A stretch of 64,000 nt of DNA from Chersky-840 sp963810195 (lineage in GTDB: Bacteria > Actinomycetota > Acidimicrobiia > Acidimicrobiales > UBA8190): contig CAWEMO010000003.1 in NCBI GenBank assembly GCA_963810195.1, forward strand, positions 266,723 to 330,722, in the 5' to 3' direction. Below the pieces are notes generated by a model. It was not told the DNA's origin, did not search any database, and worked only from the letters and a program-made list of their open reading frames with translations. Made by a program: the position numbers and the translations under genes. Of the stretch, positions 23,946 through 32,616 are shown in pieces (the stretch's first letter is position 1; the number at the start of each line of letters is the position of its first letter).

Positions 23946-25486
23946 GGCTGCCCGAGCGCGGCGGCGATCAGATCACGATCACGTTGCAAGCCTCGTCGCC
24001 CTTGCGCCCGGTGGTCATCTCGAACCTGACCTGTTGGCCGGGTCGAAGGACCGAAGGCCCGAGCCCCTGGATGCTGCTGGCATGGACGAACACGTCCCCA
24101 GCGCCGGGCCGCGACAGGAACCCGTAGCCCCTCTTGGCGTCGAAGAACCGCACGGTCCCCACCGGCGTGACGACGGACCGGGACTGAGACCCGCCGCGAC
24201 CCGGCGCGCCCGGGTCGGGAGGCGCCCCGGGCCCGGCGGGCCGACGACTTGTCGGCTCGCCCCACGACACTCGCGCGGCGAGGCCGATCGTCGGTCATCG
24301 TCTGCGCGCGCTGCTCGCGCCCGGGAGTCGCGGTGGCCGGTCTGGCGGCGCCCGTGCTTCGCCCGAGGCTCTCGGTGGCCCCCTTCGCATGGATGACCGT
24401 CTCGAATCCGAGGGACCGCTGCAGGGCTTTGTTGCCCGGCACCTGCTCGTCGGCGACGAGCGACACGACGATGCCGGTCTTGCCGGCCCGGCCCGTGCGC
24501 CCCGACCGGTGCAGGTAGTCGGTGTGGTCGGCCGGCGGGTCGTAGTGGACCACGCAGGGGAGGTCTTCCACGTGGATGCCGCGCGCTGCCACGTCGGTCG
24601 CCACCAGCGCCCGAGCGCGTCCGTCGGCGAAGGCGGCCAAGGCGCGCTCGCGCTGTCCCTGTGACTTGCCGCCGTGGATGGCCAGGGCCTTTACGCCGCC
24701 GGCGATCAATTGCCCGGTCACGCGGTCTGCGCCACGACGGGTGCGGCAGAAGACGAGAGCCTGGCCGTGCTCGCCTACCAGCGCCACGGTGACCGGGACG
24801 CGCTCGTGGCGGGCGACACTCCAGAACAGGTGTGACACGTCGGAGTCGGATGGCTCGTCATTGGCCACGTCGTGGCGAGCCGGGTCGCTCTGGTAGCGCT
24901 TGACGAGGGTCTCGACTTCCGGGCCCATCGTCGCCGAGAACAACATCACCTGGCGCTGCGGCGCGGTGAGATCCAGGAGGCGGCGCACCGCAGGGAGAAA
25001 CCCCATGTCCGCCATCCGGTCCGCCTCGTCGACCACGACCGTGCGCACTGCGCCGAGGTCGATGGCCCGCTGCGCCACCAGGTCCTCGAGACGGCCCGGA
25101 CACGCCACGACGACATCCACCCCGCGAGCGAGAGCCAGGCGGGTGGGTCGGTATCCGGTGCCCCCGTACACCGCGATGACACGCGCGGACCCCTGTCCCG
25201 CCAGCAACGAGATCTCGCGCTGGACCTGGGCCGCCAGCTCGCGGGTAGGGACGAGGACGAGCGCACCGGGCCGCCCCGGCTTCGATCCTTCCACCCTGCT
25301 CACCACGGCCAGCCCGAAGGCCAAAGTCTTCCCCGAGCCCGTCGGGGCGCGACCGCACACGTCGCGGCCGGCGAGCGCATCGGGAAGTGTCGCCCTTTGG
25401 ATGGGGAACGGGGTGGTCAGTCCCCGGGCGTTCAGACGGGACACCAGATCGGGGCGTACCCCGAGATCGGCAAACGAGACGTTCAC
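23846..25486 (-). CDS. DEAD-box ATP-dependent RNA helicase (RhlE-like), 3' end probably frameshifted
   Basis: Residues 1-370 hold all helicase motifs: Q motif (FADLGVRPDLVSRL), I (APTGSGKT), Ia (PTRELA), II (VVVDEADRM), III (SAT), V (ATDVAARGIHVEDL) and VI (HRSGRTGRAGKTG). Beyond about residue 410 the frame reads only Arg-rich non-conserved sequence, because it traverses the cold-shock gene out of phase to 23846. The true product probably ends near 24250 or joins the CSD. It starts at GTG after TGGAG. It unwinds structured RNA; co-location with a CSD fits cold-adaptation RNA remodelling. Confidence 0.85.
   Translation of the reverse strand: MNVSFADLGVRPDLVSRLNARGLTTPFPIQRATLPDALAGRDVCGRAPTGSGKTLAFGLAVVSRVEGSKPGRPGALVLVPTRELAAQVQREISLLAGQGSARVIAVYGGTGYRPTRLALARGVDVVVACPGRLEDLVAQRAIDLGAVRTVVVDEADRMADMGFLPAVRRLLDLTAPQRQVMLFSATMGPEVETLVKRYQSDPARHDVANDEPSDSDVSHLFWSVARHERVPVTVALVGEHGQALVFCRTRRGADRVTGQLIAGGVKALAIHGGKSQGQRERALAAFADGRARALVATDVAARGIHVEDLPCVVHYDPPADHTDYLHRSGRTGRAGKTGIVVSLVADEQVPGNKALQRSLGFETVIHAKGATESLGRSTGAARPATATPGREQRAQTMTDDRPRRASVVGRADKSSARRARGASRPGRAGSRRVSVPVRRHAGGDRAVLRRQEGLRVPVAARRWGRVRPCQQHPGARAFGPSTRPTGQVRDDHRAQGRRGLQRDRDLIAAALGQPQERELRSFSSAPRRRSRRAGSSLSRSRMRVSS
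23968..24270 (-). CDS. Cold-shock domain protein, possibly the displaced C terminus of the helicase
   Basis: A CspA-type domain is clear in VGTVRFFDAKRGYGFLSRPG (RNP1 KRGYGFL), then DVFVHAS (RNP2), LRPGQQVRFEMTTGRKGDEA and CNVIVI. From GTG at 24270 the protein has a 37-residue Pro/Gly/Arg linker; GTG at 24162 would give a standalone 64-residue protein. Neither start has a good ribosome site. The gene lies wholly inside the 3' part of the helicase reading frame in another phase. A fusion of helicase and CSD through a +1 shift is therefore plausible. Confidence 0.82.
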   Translation of the reverse strand: MSWGEPTSRRPAGPGAPPDPGAPGRGGSQSRSVVTPVGTVRFFDAKRGYGFLSRPGAGDVFVHASSIQGLGPSVLRPGQQVRFEMTTGRKGDEACNVIVI

Positions 25487-25606
25487 GAGACTCCAGACGA
25501 GTTTGAGAGGCCAACTCGAACCGAAATCGAATCCGCCCCGTCACCATCAGGCGACGATCGGTCGACGAAGCGCCGACCACGTGAGCACAAGACTAGCAGG
25601 TCGTGG

Positions 25607-26314
25607 TCACGACCTGGACGAACGTGCCCGCGTACGGCGCGCCGCAAAGGCGCTCACATAGTCGGGCTGCTCCACCACCGGGGGAATCCCGTCATCGGCG
25701 ACCGCTTCGCCCACGACGATCGACAACGGGACGTGGCCCGCCCAGAAGGGCTCCCCGAAGTCCTCGGGCTCGTCGATCGGGCCGCCGGCCCGGACCTTGG
25801 CGGAGCCTTCGGCGATGGGCATGCGGACCATCAGGACGGAACGGAGCTCCTCGTCCGATGCCGGGCGCGCCGCCGTGCTCCTGCCGGGAACGAGGTGCTC
25901 GAGCAAGGCGTTCGACACCAGTCGTTTGTCGTCGTCGTCCACCACGCGTTCGATCGTGCCGAAGAGCACGACGGAGCGGTAGTTCATCGAGTGGTGGAAG
26001 GCCGAGCGCGCCAGGACCAGCCCGTCGAGCAGGGTGACGGTGACACAAACCTCGGCCCCCTGCGCGAGGTGACGGAGCATGCGGTTGCCGGTGGCGCCGT
26101 GGAGATAGAGCGCGTCCCCTATCCGGGCATACGCCATGGGCAGGACGAACGTGGAGCCGTCGACGGAGAAGCCGACGTGGCACAGCAGCCCCTCGTCGAG
26201 GATCTCGTTGACCAGTGCCCTGTCGTAGCTTCCCCGTTCCTTCTTGCGGCGAAGCATGGTGCGGTCCGTGCGGGTCAGGTCGTCGGCGCCGGTGGGACGG
26301 GGCGGAGAGGGCAC
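25607..26314 (-). CDS. Pyridoxamine 5'-phosphate oxidase family (FMN-binding split barrel) protein
   Basis: The 235-residue protein has MLRRKKERGSYDRALVNEIL, then LLCHVGFSVDGSTFVLPMAY, LYLHGATGNRMLRHLA, VCVTVTLLDGLVLAR and FHHSMNYRSVVLFGTIERV, the NimA/PPOX FMN-barrel pattern with a conserved His-Ser-x-Asn-Tyr motif. Members are nitroreductase-like or flavin-dependent detoxifying proteins. The C terminus is a longer helical tail. The substrate is not known. Confidence 0.87.
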   Translation of the reverse strand: MPSPPRPTGADDLTRTDRTMLRRKKERGSYDRALVNEILDEGLLCHVGFSVDGSTFVLPMAYARIGDALYLHGATGNRMLRHLAQGAEVCVTVTLLDGLVLARSAFHHSMNYRSVVLFGTIERVVDDDDKRLVSNALLEHLVPGRSTAARPASDEELRSVLMVRMPIAEGSAKVRAGGPIDEPEDFGEPFWAGHVPLSIVVGEAVADDGIPPVVEQPDYVSAFAARRTRARSSRS

Positions 26315-26349
26315 CGGACCATGATGCCCGATGGCCCGGGCGGTCCCGG

Positions 26350-26859
26350 CTACGTGTCTCTTCCGAGATCCCGACGCATGGCGATGCGGGGCCCGAGCTC
26401 ATCATCCCCGACGGCCCGCTCGTGGTCTCGTATCGCCTGCAGGCCCGGAGACAGGTCGTCCACGACGCGGAATCCCATTCGGGCATAGAAGGGGCCGTTC
26501 CACGGGACGTCCCGAAACGTCGTCAGCGTCACTGCCTCATATCCCAGCGACGTCGCCCAGGCGCAGACGGCGGCGGCCGAGGCCGACCCATGACCCCGAC
26601 GCGACTGCGAGGGATGCACCGACAGCTGCCGGAGGTGAGCGGCACCGTCGACGACCTCCACACACGCGAAACCGACAGCGGGGTCCCCGGACACGAGCAC
26701 GACGGCCGCCTTCGCCAGGTCGTTCTCCTCCTCCTCGCGGAACGGTCCCATACCGAGCGAGGCGAACGACGCATCGGCAGCAACCTCGACCTCCCGGAGA
26801 CGTCCGAACTCGTGTGGCCGGGCCACACGGATCCCTGGATCACAAGACCTCGGGCACAT
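26350..26859 (-). CDS. GNAT-family N-acetyltransferase
   Basis: The GNAT core is visible as DPGIRVARPHEFGRLREVEV, VVLVSGDPAVGFACVEVVDG, AAHLRQLSVHPSQSRRGHGS (acetyl-CoA pyrophosphate loop QxxxGxG/A-like) and VTLTTFRDVPWNGPFYARMG. It is about 170 residues from ATG at 26859; a GTG at 26904 is also in frame. Substrate unknown. It lies 35 nt downstream of the PPOX gene start on the same strand. Confidence 0.85.
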   Translation of the reverse strand: MCPRSCDPGIRVARPHEFGRLREVEVAADASFASLGMGPFREEEENDLAKAAVVLVSGDPAVGFACVEVVDGAAHLRQLSVHPSQSRRGHGSASAAAVCAWATSLGYEAVTLTTFRDVPWNGPFYARMGFRVVDDLSPGLQAIRDHERAVGDDELGPRIAMRRDLGRDT

Positions 26860-27079
26860 CGGCTGAGCCTGACATGCACCCACCGGCGCGACCACCAGGG
26901 TCACGAGGCGGGACCAGGTCCCCGAGCGGTACCGACCCGGTCCCGGACGGTCCCGAGCAGGTCCGAGCAGCCCGACCCGCCCATCGCACGCACACCCGAC
27001 AGGCCATGACCGGGGGCACCACGCCCTCGGAACCGCCTATGGGCATCGCCGGGCCTGCTCTGGCTGAAAACATGGGTGG

Positions 27080-28216
27080 GTGCACCCCGATGATGGACCC
27101 GAGCCGGCCGCAACCCGCTCCCGGCGTTCGATCATCCCGAAGTGGCTGCGCCACGGCCTGCTCATCTTCCTCGCCCTGCTCGTCGTCGAATACCTGGTGA
27201 TCCCCGAGCTCGTGGGGGCGAGCAAGAACCTGCATCTCCTCAGCGAGCTCAACATCGGGTGGCTGATCGCCGGCATCGTCCTCGAGGCGGGGGCCATCAC
27301 GTGCTACGCGCTGCTCACCAGGACGTTGCTGCCCGGCGGCGGGCCCGGATTCTCCAAGCTCATGCGAATCGTCCTGGCGACGACCGCCGTGGCGCACGTG
27401 ATCCCGGGAGGGGCTGCGGGAGGTGCCGGCGTCGGGTACCGCCTGCTCACCTCCAACGGCGTGGACGGGACCGACGCCGGTTTCGCCATGGCGACCGAGG
27501 CCATCGGCTCCGCCCTGGTGCTCAACGTCATGTTGTGGCTGGCACTGCTGATCTCCATCCCCCTGGCGGGCCTTCATCCCATCTACGTGATCACCGCTCT
27601 TCTCGGGTTGTTGGCACTGTTCGGGGCCGCCGGGCTCGTCTACGGGCTGACCAGGGGTGGGGAGCGCGCCGTGAGCATGGTCCGGGCGGTCGGTCGACGC
27701 ATCCCGCGCGTCGGGGCGGACCGCCTCGAGCGCCTCGTGCACCAGGTCGGCGACTCGGTGGTGGCCCTGGGACGAGACCGTGCACTGCTCAAGCGGGCCG
27801 TGTTGTGGGCGAGCCTCAATTGGCTCCTCGACGCCGCCTCGCTCTGGTCGTTCGTGACCGCCTTCGGGCACTTCGTCGATCCCATAGAGCTCTTCGCGGC
27901 CTATGGCATCGCCAACGTGCTCGGCGCCATCCCCATCACTCCCGGAGGACTCGGGGTGATCGACGTTTCGGCTGCCGCGCTGCTCGTCACCTTCGGCGTC
28001 GGGAGCCATGTCGCCACGTTGGCGGTGCTCGGCTGGCGCCTCGTGAACTTCTGGCTCCCCATCCCGATCGGTGGCGGGGCGTACATCTCGTTGCGGGTCC
28101 CGCGCGGCTCGGGCCTGAGGGCCAGGCGCCAGGCGCTCTCCGACATGGCGGCCGAGGCGAAGCAACCGGGCGAGAAGCCCGAGGCCGACCCCACGTCCGA
28201 GGAGGCGGCCCCCTGA
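27080..28216 (+). CDS. Flippase-like/LPG synthase-type integral membrane protein (UPF0104)
   Basis: The 378-residue protein has about eight TM helices, starting with WLRHGLLIFLALLVVEYLV and including the glycine-rich AHVIPGGAAGGAGVGYRLL motif, WASLNWLLDAASLWSFVTAF and LGAIPITPGGLGVIDVSAAA. This PGG...GxG pattern is diagnostic of the lysylphosphatidylglycerol synthase TM/AglD-like family that moves or modifies lipid-linked substrates. No soluble synthase domain is attached. A terminator-like hairpin covers the stop. Confidence 0.87.
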   Translation: MHPDDGPEPAATRSRRSIIPKWLRHGLLIFLALLVVEYLVIPELVGASKNLHLLSELNIGWLIAGIVLEAGAITCYALLTRTLLPGGGPGFSKLMRIVLATTAVAHVIPGGAAGGAGVGYRLLTSNGVDGTDAGFAMATEAIGSALVLNVMLWLALLISIPLAGLHPIYVITALLGLLALFGAAGLVYGLTRGGERAVSMVRAVGRRIPRVGADRLERLVHQVGDSVVALGRDRALLKRAVLWASLNWLLDAASLWSFVTAFGHFVDPIELFAAYGIANVLGAIPITPGGLGVIDVSAAALLVTFGVGSHVATLAVLGWRLVNFWLPIPIGGGAYISLRVPRGSGLRARRQALSDMAAEAKQPGEKPEADPTSEEAAP

Positions 28217-28226
28217 AACGGGGGCC
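28207..28226 (+). terminator. GC hairpin over the flippase stop codon
   Basis: GGCCCCC (28207-28213), loop TGAAAC including the stop codon, GGGGGCC (28220-28226): a perfect 7-bp stem, without a U-tract. It could terminate or attenuate transcription before the DMT gene. Confidence 0.45.
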
Positions 28227-28340
28227 GGGTGGGGCCAACGCACCTCCCTCGGGTGGACCTCCTGCGTCCTGGACACAAGCCCGCGGCCCCCGACCGCCCC
28301 TATCGTCGGGGGCCCGGGGCCGGCGCGGGAGGCGGTGACG

Positions 28341-29258
28341 ATGTCGCTCGTGGCGCTCTCGGGCTTGGGGGTCTTCCACCACCACGTGGGGCGGGGGCTG
28401 GTCTCCATCGTCCTGCTCTCGTTGGCCAGTGCCGCCTCCTATGGACTGGCGGCCGTGCTCCAGCATCAAGCCGCCATCAGAGAACCGCCGGAGCTCTCTC
28501 TCCGGGCCGGTCTCCTCGTCAGCCTGGCGCGCCGGCCGCTGTGGCTCGTCGGCAACGCCTTTGACGTCGTGGGCTACCTCTTCCAATTCCTGGCGCTGAG
28601 AAGAGGATCGCTCGCCCTCGTCGAACCTCTCCTCGTCCTGAGCCTCGTCTTCGCGCTGCCGGTGGCGGCATGGCTCGAGCACCGTCGCGTCTCGACCGCC
28701 GACGTGGCGTCGACGGGCGTCATCGCCGCCGGGCTGGCCCTGTTCCTCGGCGTGGCTCGCCCGGGCATCGGCCATCCCCACGCTTCGGCGGTGGCATGGG
28801 CGATCCTCACCGCCGCCATCGCCGTGTGCTGCGGCGCCATGGTGCTCGGGGCACGGGGCGGGAGTCGTCGGCGCGCCGCTGTCCTCCTCGCGGCGGGGTC
28901 GGGCACCGCGTTCGGCTACGTGGCGGCCGTCACCGAACGGACCGGGCACCTCCTCGACGCCGGAGTCGTGCACACGCTCGCGACGTGGGCGCCTTACGCG
29001 TTGTTGGCCGGCGGGGTCGCGGCGCTGCTGCTCACCCAGAGCGCCTTCCACGCCGGCGCGCTGCGCCTGTCGCTGCCCACGTTGACGGTGGCGCAGCCCC
29101 TGGTGGCCGTCGCCATCGGCCTCGGGTTCTTCGGGGAGCACGTCGCCTCGCGAGGTGCGGCGCCGGTTCTCGAGCTCCTCGGCCTGGTCCTCATGACGAC
29201 CGGCGTCTTCGTCCTGGCCCGCTCCCCCCTGATGGTGGCACCCGAGGAGGAGCCCTGA
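28341..29258 (+). CDS. DMT/NIPA-like transporter (10 TM)
   Basis: The 305-residue membrane protein has ten hydrophobic segments, with SLASAASYGLAAVLQHQAAI at the N terminus, VGYLFQFLALRRGSLALVEP in the first repeat and SAFHAGALRLSLPTLTVAQP in the second, an arrangement shared by EamA/NIPA-type transporters. ATG at 28341 has GGGAGG 8 nt upstream; GTG at 28335 is less good. The substrate is unknown. Confidence 0.87.
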   Translation: MSLVALSGLGVFHHHVGRGLVSIVLLSLASAASYGLAAVLQHQAAIREPPELSLRAGLLVSLARRPLWLVGNAFDVVGYLFQFLALRRGSLALVEPLLVLSLVFALPVAAWLEHRRVSTADVASTGVIAAGLALFLGVARPGIGHPHASAVAWAILTAAIAVCCGAMVLGARGGSRRRAAVLLAAGSGTAFGYVAAVTERTGHLLDAGVVHTLATWAPYALLAGGVAALLLTQSAFHAGALRLSLPTLTVAQPLVAVAIGLGFFGEHVASRGAAPVLELLGLVLMTTGVFVLARSPLMVAPEEEP

Positions 29259-29273
29259 ACACAGCCGGGCGCC

Positions 29274-29573
29274 TCAGGGGTGCGACGGCCCCGGGGGCTT
29301 GTCGGCCAGCTCGAACGCCACCTCGTCCACGTAGCACCAGTACCAGTCCTCCCCCGGCTCGTAGGACCTGAGCACGGGATGCGCCACGGCGTGGAAGTGG
29401 GCCGTGGCGTGCCGTCCGGGCGAGTCGTCGCAACACCCCACGTGTCCGCACGTCTGGCACACGCGGAGATGCACCCAGTCCCGCCGACCCAAAGCGAGGC
29501 AGTCCTCGCACCCGGTCGAGGACGGGGTGGGATCGGTGATCTGATCGAGGTGGGTGCACGACGGTTGGCTCAT
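29274..29573 (-). CDS. UBP-type zinc finger protein
   Basis: The 99-residue protein has paired Cys/His ligands: CTHLDQI, GCEDCLALG, VCQTCGHVGCCDDSPGRHAT and AHFHAVAHPVLRSYEPGEDW, exactly the ZnF-UBP domain, ending WCYVDEVAFE. Actinobacterial standalone UBP fingers have no ubiquitin to bind, and their partner is unknown. It starts from ATG after GGAGG. Confidence 0.92.
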   Translation of the reverse strand: MSQPSCTHLDQITDPTPSSTGCEDCLALGRRDWVHLRVCQTCGHVGCCDDSPGRHATAHFHAVAHPVLRSYEPGEDWYWCYVDEVAFELADKPPGPSHP

Positions 29574-29591
29574 CGGTCCTCCCTCCGTTTT

Positions 29592-29640
29592 GGTCCGAGG
29601 GCCGTGTAGGTCCGAGGACCGTGTAGGTCCGAGGACCGCC
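29592..29640. repeat. 17-bp tandem repeat, about 2.9 copies
   Basis: Unit GGTCCGAGGRCCGTGTA at 29592-29608 and 29609-29625 plus a truncated copy to 29640. It lies upstream of the UBP-finger start. Each unit contains GGTCC...GGACC, so it can form small hairpins. Confidence 0.8.
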
Positions 29641-29741
29641 CTGACGGCGAGGCGACGGTCACCGGGCCGATCTCGGCAACGCCCTGTTGGGGCTCATGGT
29701 AAGCCACGCCCGGGCCGCGTCGCCCGGGCTCGTGGCGACGG

Positions 29742-30893
29742 TCAGGCCAACGCCTCGGAAATGGCCGCGCCGATGGCCGCCGTCTCAACGAGGAACCCGT
29801 CGTGGCCGACGAGTGAATCGACGATCCGGACCTCAGGTGCACATGGCACGAGCGCGGCCAGCTCGTGCTGGAGCCCGACCGGATAGAGGCGGTCCGACGA
29901 GATCCCCACGACGGAGACCTCCGCCGTCACCTTCGACAGGGCGGCTGCGACACCGTCGCGGCCCCGTCCGACGTCGTGGTGGTTCATCGCCTCACTGAGC
30001 ACGATGTAGGAATTGGCGTCGAAACGCCGCAGCAGCGTGTCGCCATGGTGCTCGAGGTAGGACTCGATGCTGTAGCGCCCACCTTTCAACGGCTGCTCGG
30101 CGCCCTGGGGGTTGCGGCCGAAGCGGAGCTCGAGCTCCGAAGCCGTCCGGTAGCTCACCTGGCCGATCCCGCGGGCGATCGCCATCCCGCGGTGAGGCCC
30201 CTCGGCGTTGTCGTAATAGTCGCCCCCGGCGAAGGCGGGATCGGCTCGGATGCAACGCACCTGCAGCGAGCACAGCCCGATCTGCTCTGCGGTGGCCGCT
30301 GCTCCCACGGCGATCACCACCGCTCGCTCGACGCGTTCGGGGGCGCCGACGCACCACTCGAGCACCCGCATGCCCCCCATCGAACCTCCCACCACCGCGG
30401 CCCAACGCGTGATGCCGAGATGGTCCGCCAGCAGCACCTCCACCTTGACCTGGTCCCGGATGGTGATGATGGGGAAACGTGACCCGTAGCGCTTCCCGTC
30501 GGGCGCGACCGATCCCGGTCCGGTGGTGCCCTGGCAACCTCCCAGCACGTTCGGGCACACGACGAAGAAGCGGTCCGTGTCGATGGGGGCCCCGGGCCCG
30601 ATGATGCCCGGCCACCACCCGGCCCCTCCGGGACCCGCCGTGTCCACCCCCGACGCGTGGGAGTCGCCGGTGAGCGCGTGGAGGACGAGCACCGCGTTGG
30701 CTGCGGCCTCGTCGAGCTCACCCCAGGTCTCGTAGGCCACCTCGACGGGGCCCAGGACGCCGCCGGCTTCGAGGCCCAGCGGCTCCGCACCGGTCAGGCG
30801 GGCGAAGCGCCGATCTCCCGGGTCGTCGCCTGCCTGCCAGCTGCCGGTGCCGGTGCCGGTGCCGGTGGTCCCGTCAGCCGGCCTTGGCGGCAC
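29742..30893 (-). CDS. metX: Homoserine O-acetyltransferase
   Basis: The 383-residue alpha/beta hydrolase reads VLVLHALTGDSHASG, FFVVCPNVLGGCQGTTGPGS, the nucleophile elbow VVGGSMGGMRVLEW, and catalytic Asp and His in GISSDRLYPVGLQ and VDSLVGHDGFLVE. These are diagnostic of MetX, which acetylates homoserine from acetyl-CoA in methionine synthesis. The GTG start overlaps the metY stop by 20 nt; a (GCCGGT)4 microsatellite at 30843-30866 encodes a Thr-Gly run just after the start. Together with metY it forms a direct-sulfhydrylation pathway. Confidence 0.94.
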   Translation of the reverse strand: MPPRPADGTTGTGTGTGSWQAGDDPGDRRFARLTGAEPLGLEAGGVLGPVEVAYETWGELDEAAANAVLVLHALTGDSHASGVDTAGPGGAGWWPGIIGPGAPIDTDRFFVVCPNVLGGCQGTTGPGSVAPDGKRYGSRFPIITIRDQVKVEVLLADHLGITRWAAVVGGSMGGMRVLEWCVGAPERVERAVVIAVGAAATAEQIGLCSLQVRCIRADPAFAGGDYYDNAEGPHRGMAIARGIGQVSYRTASELELRFGRNPQGAEQPLKGGRYSIESYLEHHGDTLLRRFDANSYIVLSEAMNHHDVGRGRDGVAAALSKVTAEVSVVGISSDRLYPVGLQHELAALVPCAPEVRIVDSLVGHDGFLVETAAIGAAISEALA

Positions 30894-32172
30894 GGAAACC
30901 GGCGTCGAGGTCGGCCAGGATGTCGTCGATCGTCTCGAGTCCGACGCACAACCGCACGAGGTCGGGGCTCACGCCGGTGGTGAGCTGCTCGGCCTCCGTG
31001 AGCTGCGAATGGGTGGTGGAGGCGGGATGGATCGCCAGGCTCCGCACGTCCCCGACGTTGGCAAGATGGCTGAACAGCTCGAGGCCCTCGATGAACCTCC
31101 GGCCGGCATCGGCTCCCCCGACGATCCCGAAGGCCAAGATGGCACCGGCGCCGTTGGGCAGGTACCTCTTCTGCCGTTCGTGCCAGGGGCTCGATTCGAG
31201 GCCGGCGTACGACACCCATGAGACCTCATCGCGGCTCTCGAGCCACTCGGCGACCCGCTGTGCGTTGGTGACGTGCCGCTCCATCCGCAGGCTCAGGGTC
31301 TCGAGCCCCTGCAGGAACAGGAACGAGTTCAACGGGGCGATGGCCGGCCCCGTGTCCCGTAGGTACTGGAGCCGGGCCTTCAAGACGTACCGGGCCGGGA
31401 ACAGGGACTCGGGCAGCTGCGAGAACACCAGGCCGTGGTAGCTCGGGTCGGGCTCGGTGAAACCCGGGAACCGGCCACTCCCCTCGTAGTCGAAGGTCCC
31501 TCCGTCCACGATGATCCCCCCGATCGACGTGCCGTGACCGCCGATGAACTTGGTGGCCGAATGGACCACGATGTCGGCTCCGTGGCGCAGGGGCTGGGCC
31601 AGGTACGGCGTCGCCACGGTGTTGTCCACCACGAGAGGGATGCCGCGTTCGTGGGCAACGCCCGCCACGCCCTCGAAATCGAGCACGTCTCCTTTGGGGT
31701 TGCCGATCGTCTCGGCGAAGAAGGCCTTGGTGTTGTCCCTGACGGCACCACGCCACGAGTCGAGGTCGTCGGGATCGTCGACGAAGCTCACCTCGATGCC
31801 GAGCTTGGGCAGGGTGTAGTGGAAGAGGTTGTAGGTCCCGCCGTACAACGAGGCCGAGGAAACGATGTGCCCGCCGTTCTCGGCCAGGTTCAACAGGCTG
31901 ATCGTCTCGGCCGCCTGCCCGCTCGCGACGGCCAGGGCGGCGACACCGCCCTCGAGGGAGGCCACGCGCTCTTCGAACACGGCCTGTGTGGGGTTCATGA
32001 TGCGCGTGTAGATGTTCCCGAGCTCTTCGAGCCCGAAGAGCGCGGCCGCGTGTGCCGTGTCGCGGAAGGTGTAGCTGGTCGTCTGGTAGATCGGCACGGC
32101 CCGAGCACCCGTCGTCGGGTCCGGGACCGCGCCCGTGTGGATCTGGCGGGTCTCAAATCCCCACTGCGCCAT
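30874..32172 (-). CDS. metY: O-acetylhomoserine sulfhydrylase (aminocarboxypropyltransferase)
   Basis: The 432-residue fold-type I PLP enzyme has GFETRQIHTGAVPDPTTGAR, YTRIMNPTQAVFEERVASLE, ASGQAAE, VDNTVATPYLAQPLRHGADI and the Schiff-base lysine in VVHSATKFIGGHG. The C terminus matches the Cys/Met metabolism enzyme family. It makes homocysteine from O-acetylhomoserine and sulfide. ATG follows GAGGAG. It lies downstream of cysteine dioxygenase and rhodanese genes and upstream of metX, a complete sulfur-assimilation set. Confidence 0.94.
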   Translation of the reverse strand: MAQWGFETRQIHTGAVPDPTTGARAVPIYQTTSYTFRDTAHAAALFGLEELGNIYTRIMNPTQAVFEERVASLEGGVAALAVASGQAAETISLLNLAENGGHIVSSASLYGGTYNLFHYTLPKLGIEVSFVDDPDDLDSWRGAVRDNTKAFFAETIGNPKGDVLDFEGVAGVAHERGIPLVVDNTVATPYLAQPLRHGADIVVHSATKFIGGHGTSIGGIIVDGGTFDYEGSGRFPGFTEPDPSYHGLVFSQLPESLFPARYVLKARLQYLRDTGPAIAPLNSFLFLQGLETLSLRMERHVTNAQRVAEWLESRDEVSWVSYAGLESSPWHERQKRYLPNGAGAILAFGIVGGADAGRRFIEGLELFSHLANVGDVRSLAIHPASTTHSQLTEAEQLTTGVSPDLVRLCVGLETIDDILADLDAGFRAAKAG

Positions 32173-32223
32173 GGTGATCTCCTCGTGTTTCGTCGTCGCG
32201 CCCGACAACTGCGCGAGGCCGGC

Positions 32224-32616
32224 CTATACGGGTTGTCCCTGCAGGCGGCGGGCGAACCATGCACTCCACGCCTGGTAACCGCCGACGAGATCGGCAGCTC
32301 GCTCGTAGCCCAAGTCGACGAGCGATGCCGCAGCGAGGCTCGACGCGTACCCCGCCGAGCATACAACGACGACCGGCTGGTGGACGTCCCCGACTCCGGG
32401 CAGGCGGTGCTCCGAGTGCGGATCGAGACGCCACTCGAGCACGTTGCGCTCCACCACGACCGCGCCGGGCAGCATACCTTCGGTGAGCCGCTGTTCGGCC
32501 GGCCGGATGTCGACGACCAGCCCACCCTCAGCGATCAGACCCTCGAGCTCGTGCGGGCCGACGTGCCGGATGCGACGCCGCGCCCGCTCCACCAGGTCGT
32601 CCACGGACACGCTCAT
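32224..32616 (-). CDS. Rhodanese-like domain sulfurtransferase
   Basis: The 130-residue single-domain rhodanese has VDDLVERARRRIRHVGPHEL, GGLVVDIRPAEQRLTEGMLP and the active-site loop VVVVCSAGYASS (Cys nucleophile), ending with VGGYQAWSAWF. It likely moves sulfane sulfur. The ATG overlaps the stop of the cysteine dioxygenase frame (ATGA), tying it to cysteine/sulfide handling, and it lies 51 nt before metY. Confidence 0.93.
   Translation of the reverse strand: MSVSVDDLVERARRRIRHVGPHELEGLIAEGGLVVDIRPAEQRLTEGMLPGAVVVERNVLEWRLDPHSEHRLPGVGDVHQPVVVVCSAGYASSLAAASLVDLGYERAADLVGGYQAWSAWFARRLQGQPV

Noticed and set aside
30843..30866. Phase-variable microsatellite in metX
   Set aside because: The (GCCGGT)4 unit is 6 bp, so copy changes would not alter the reading frame.
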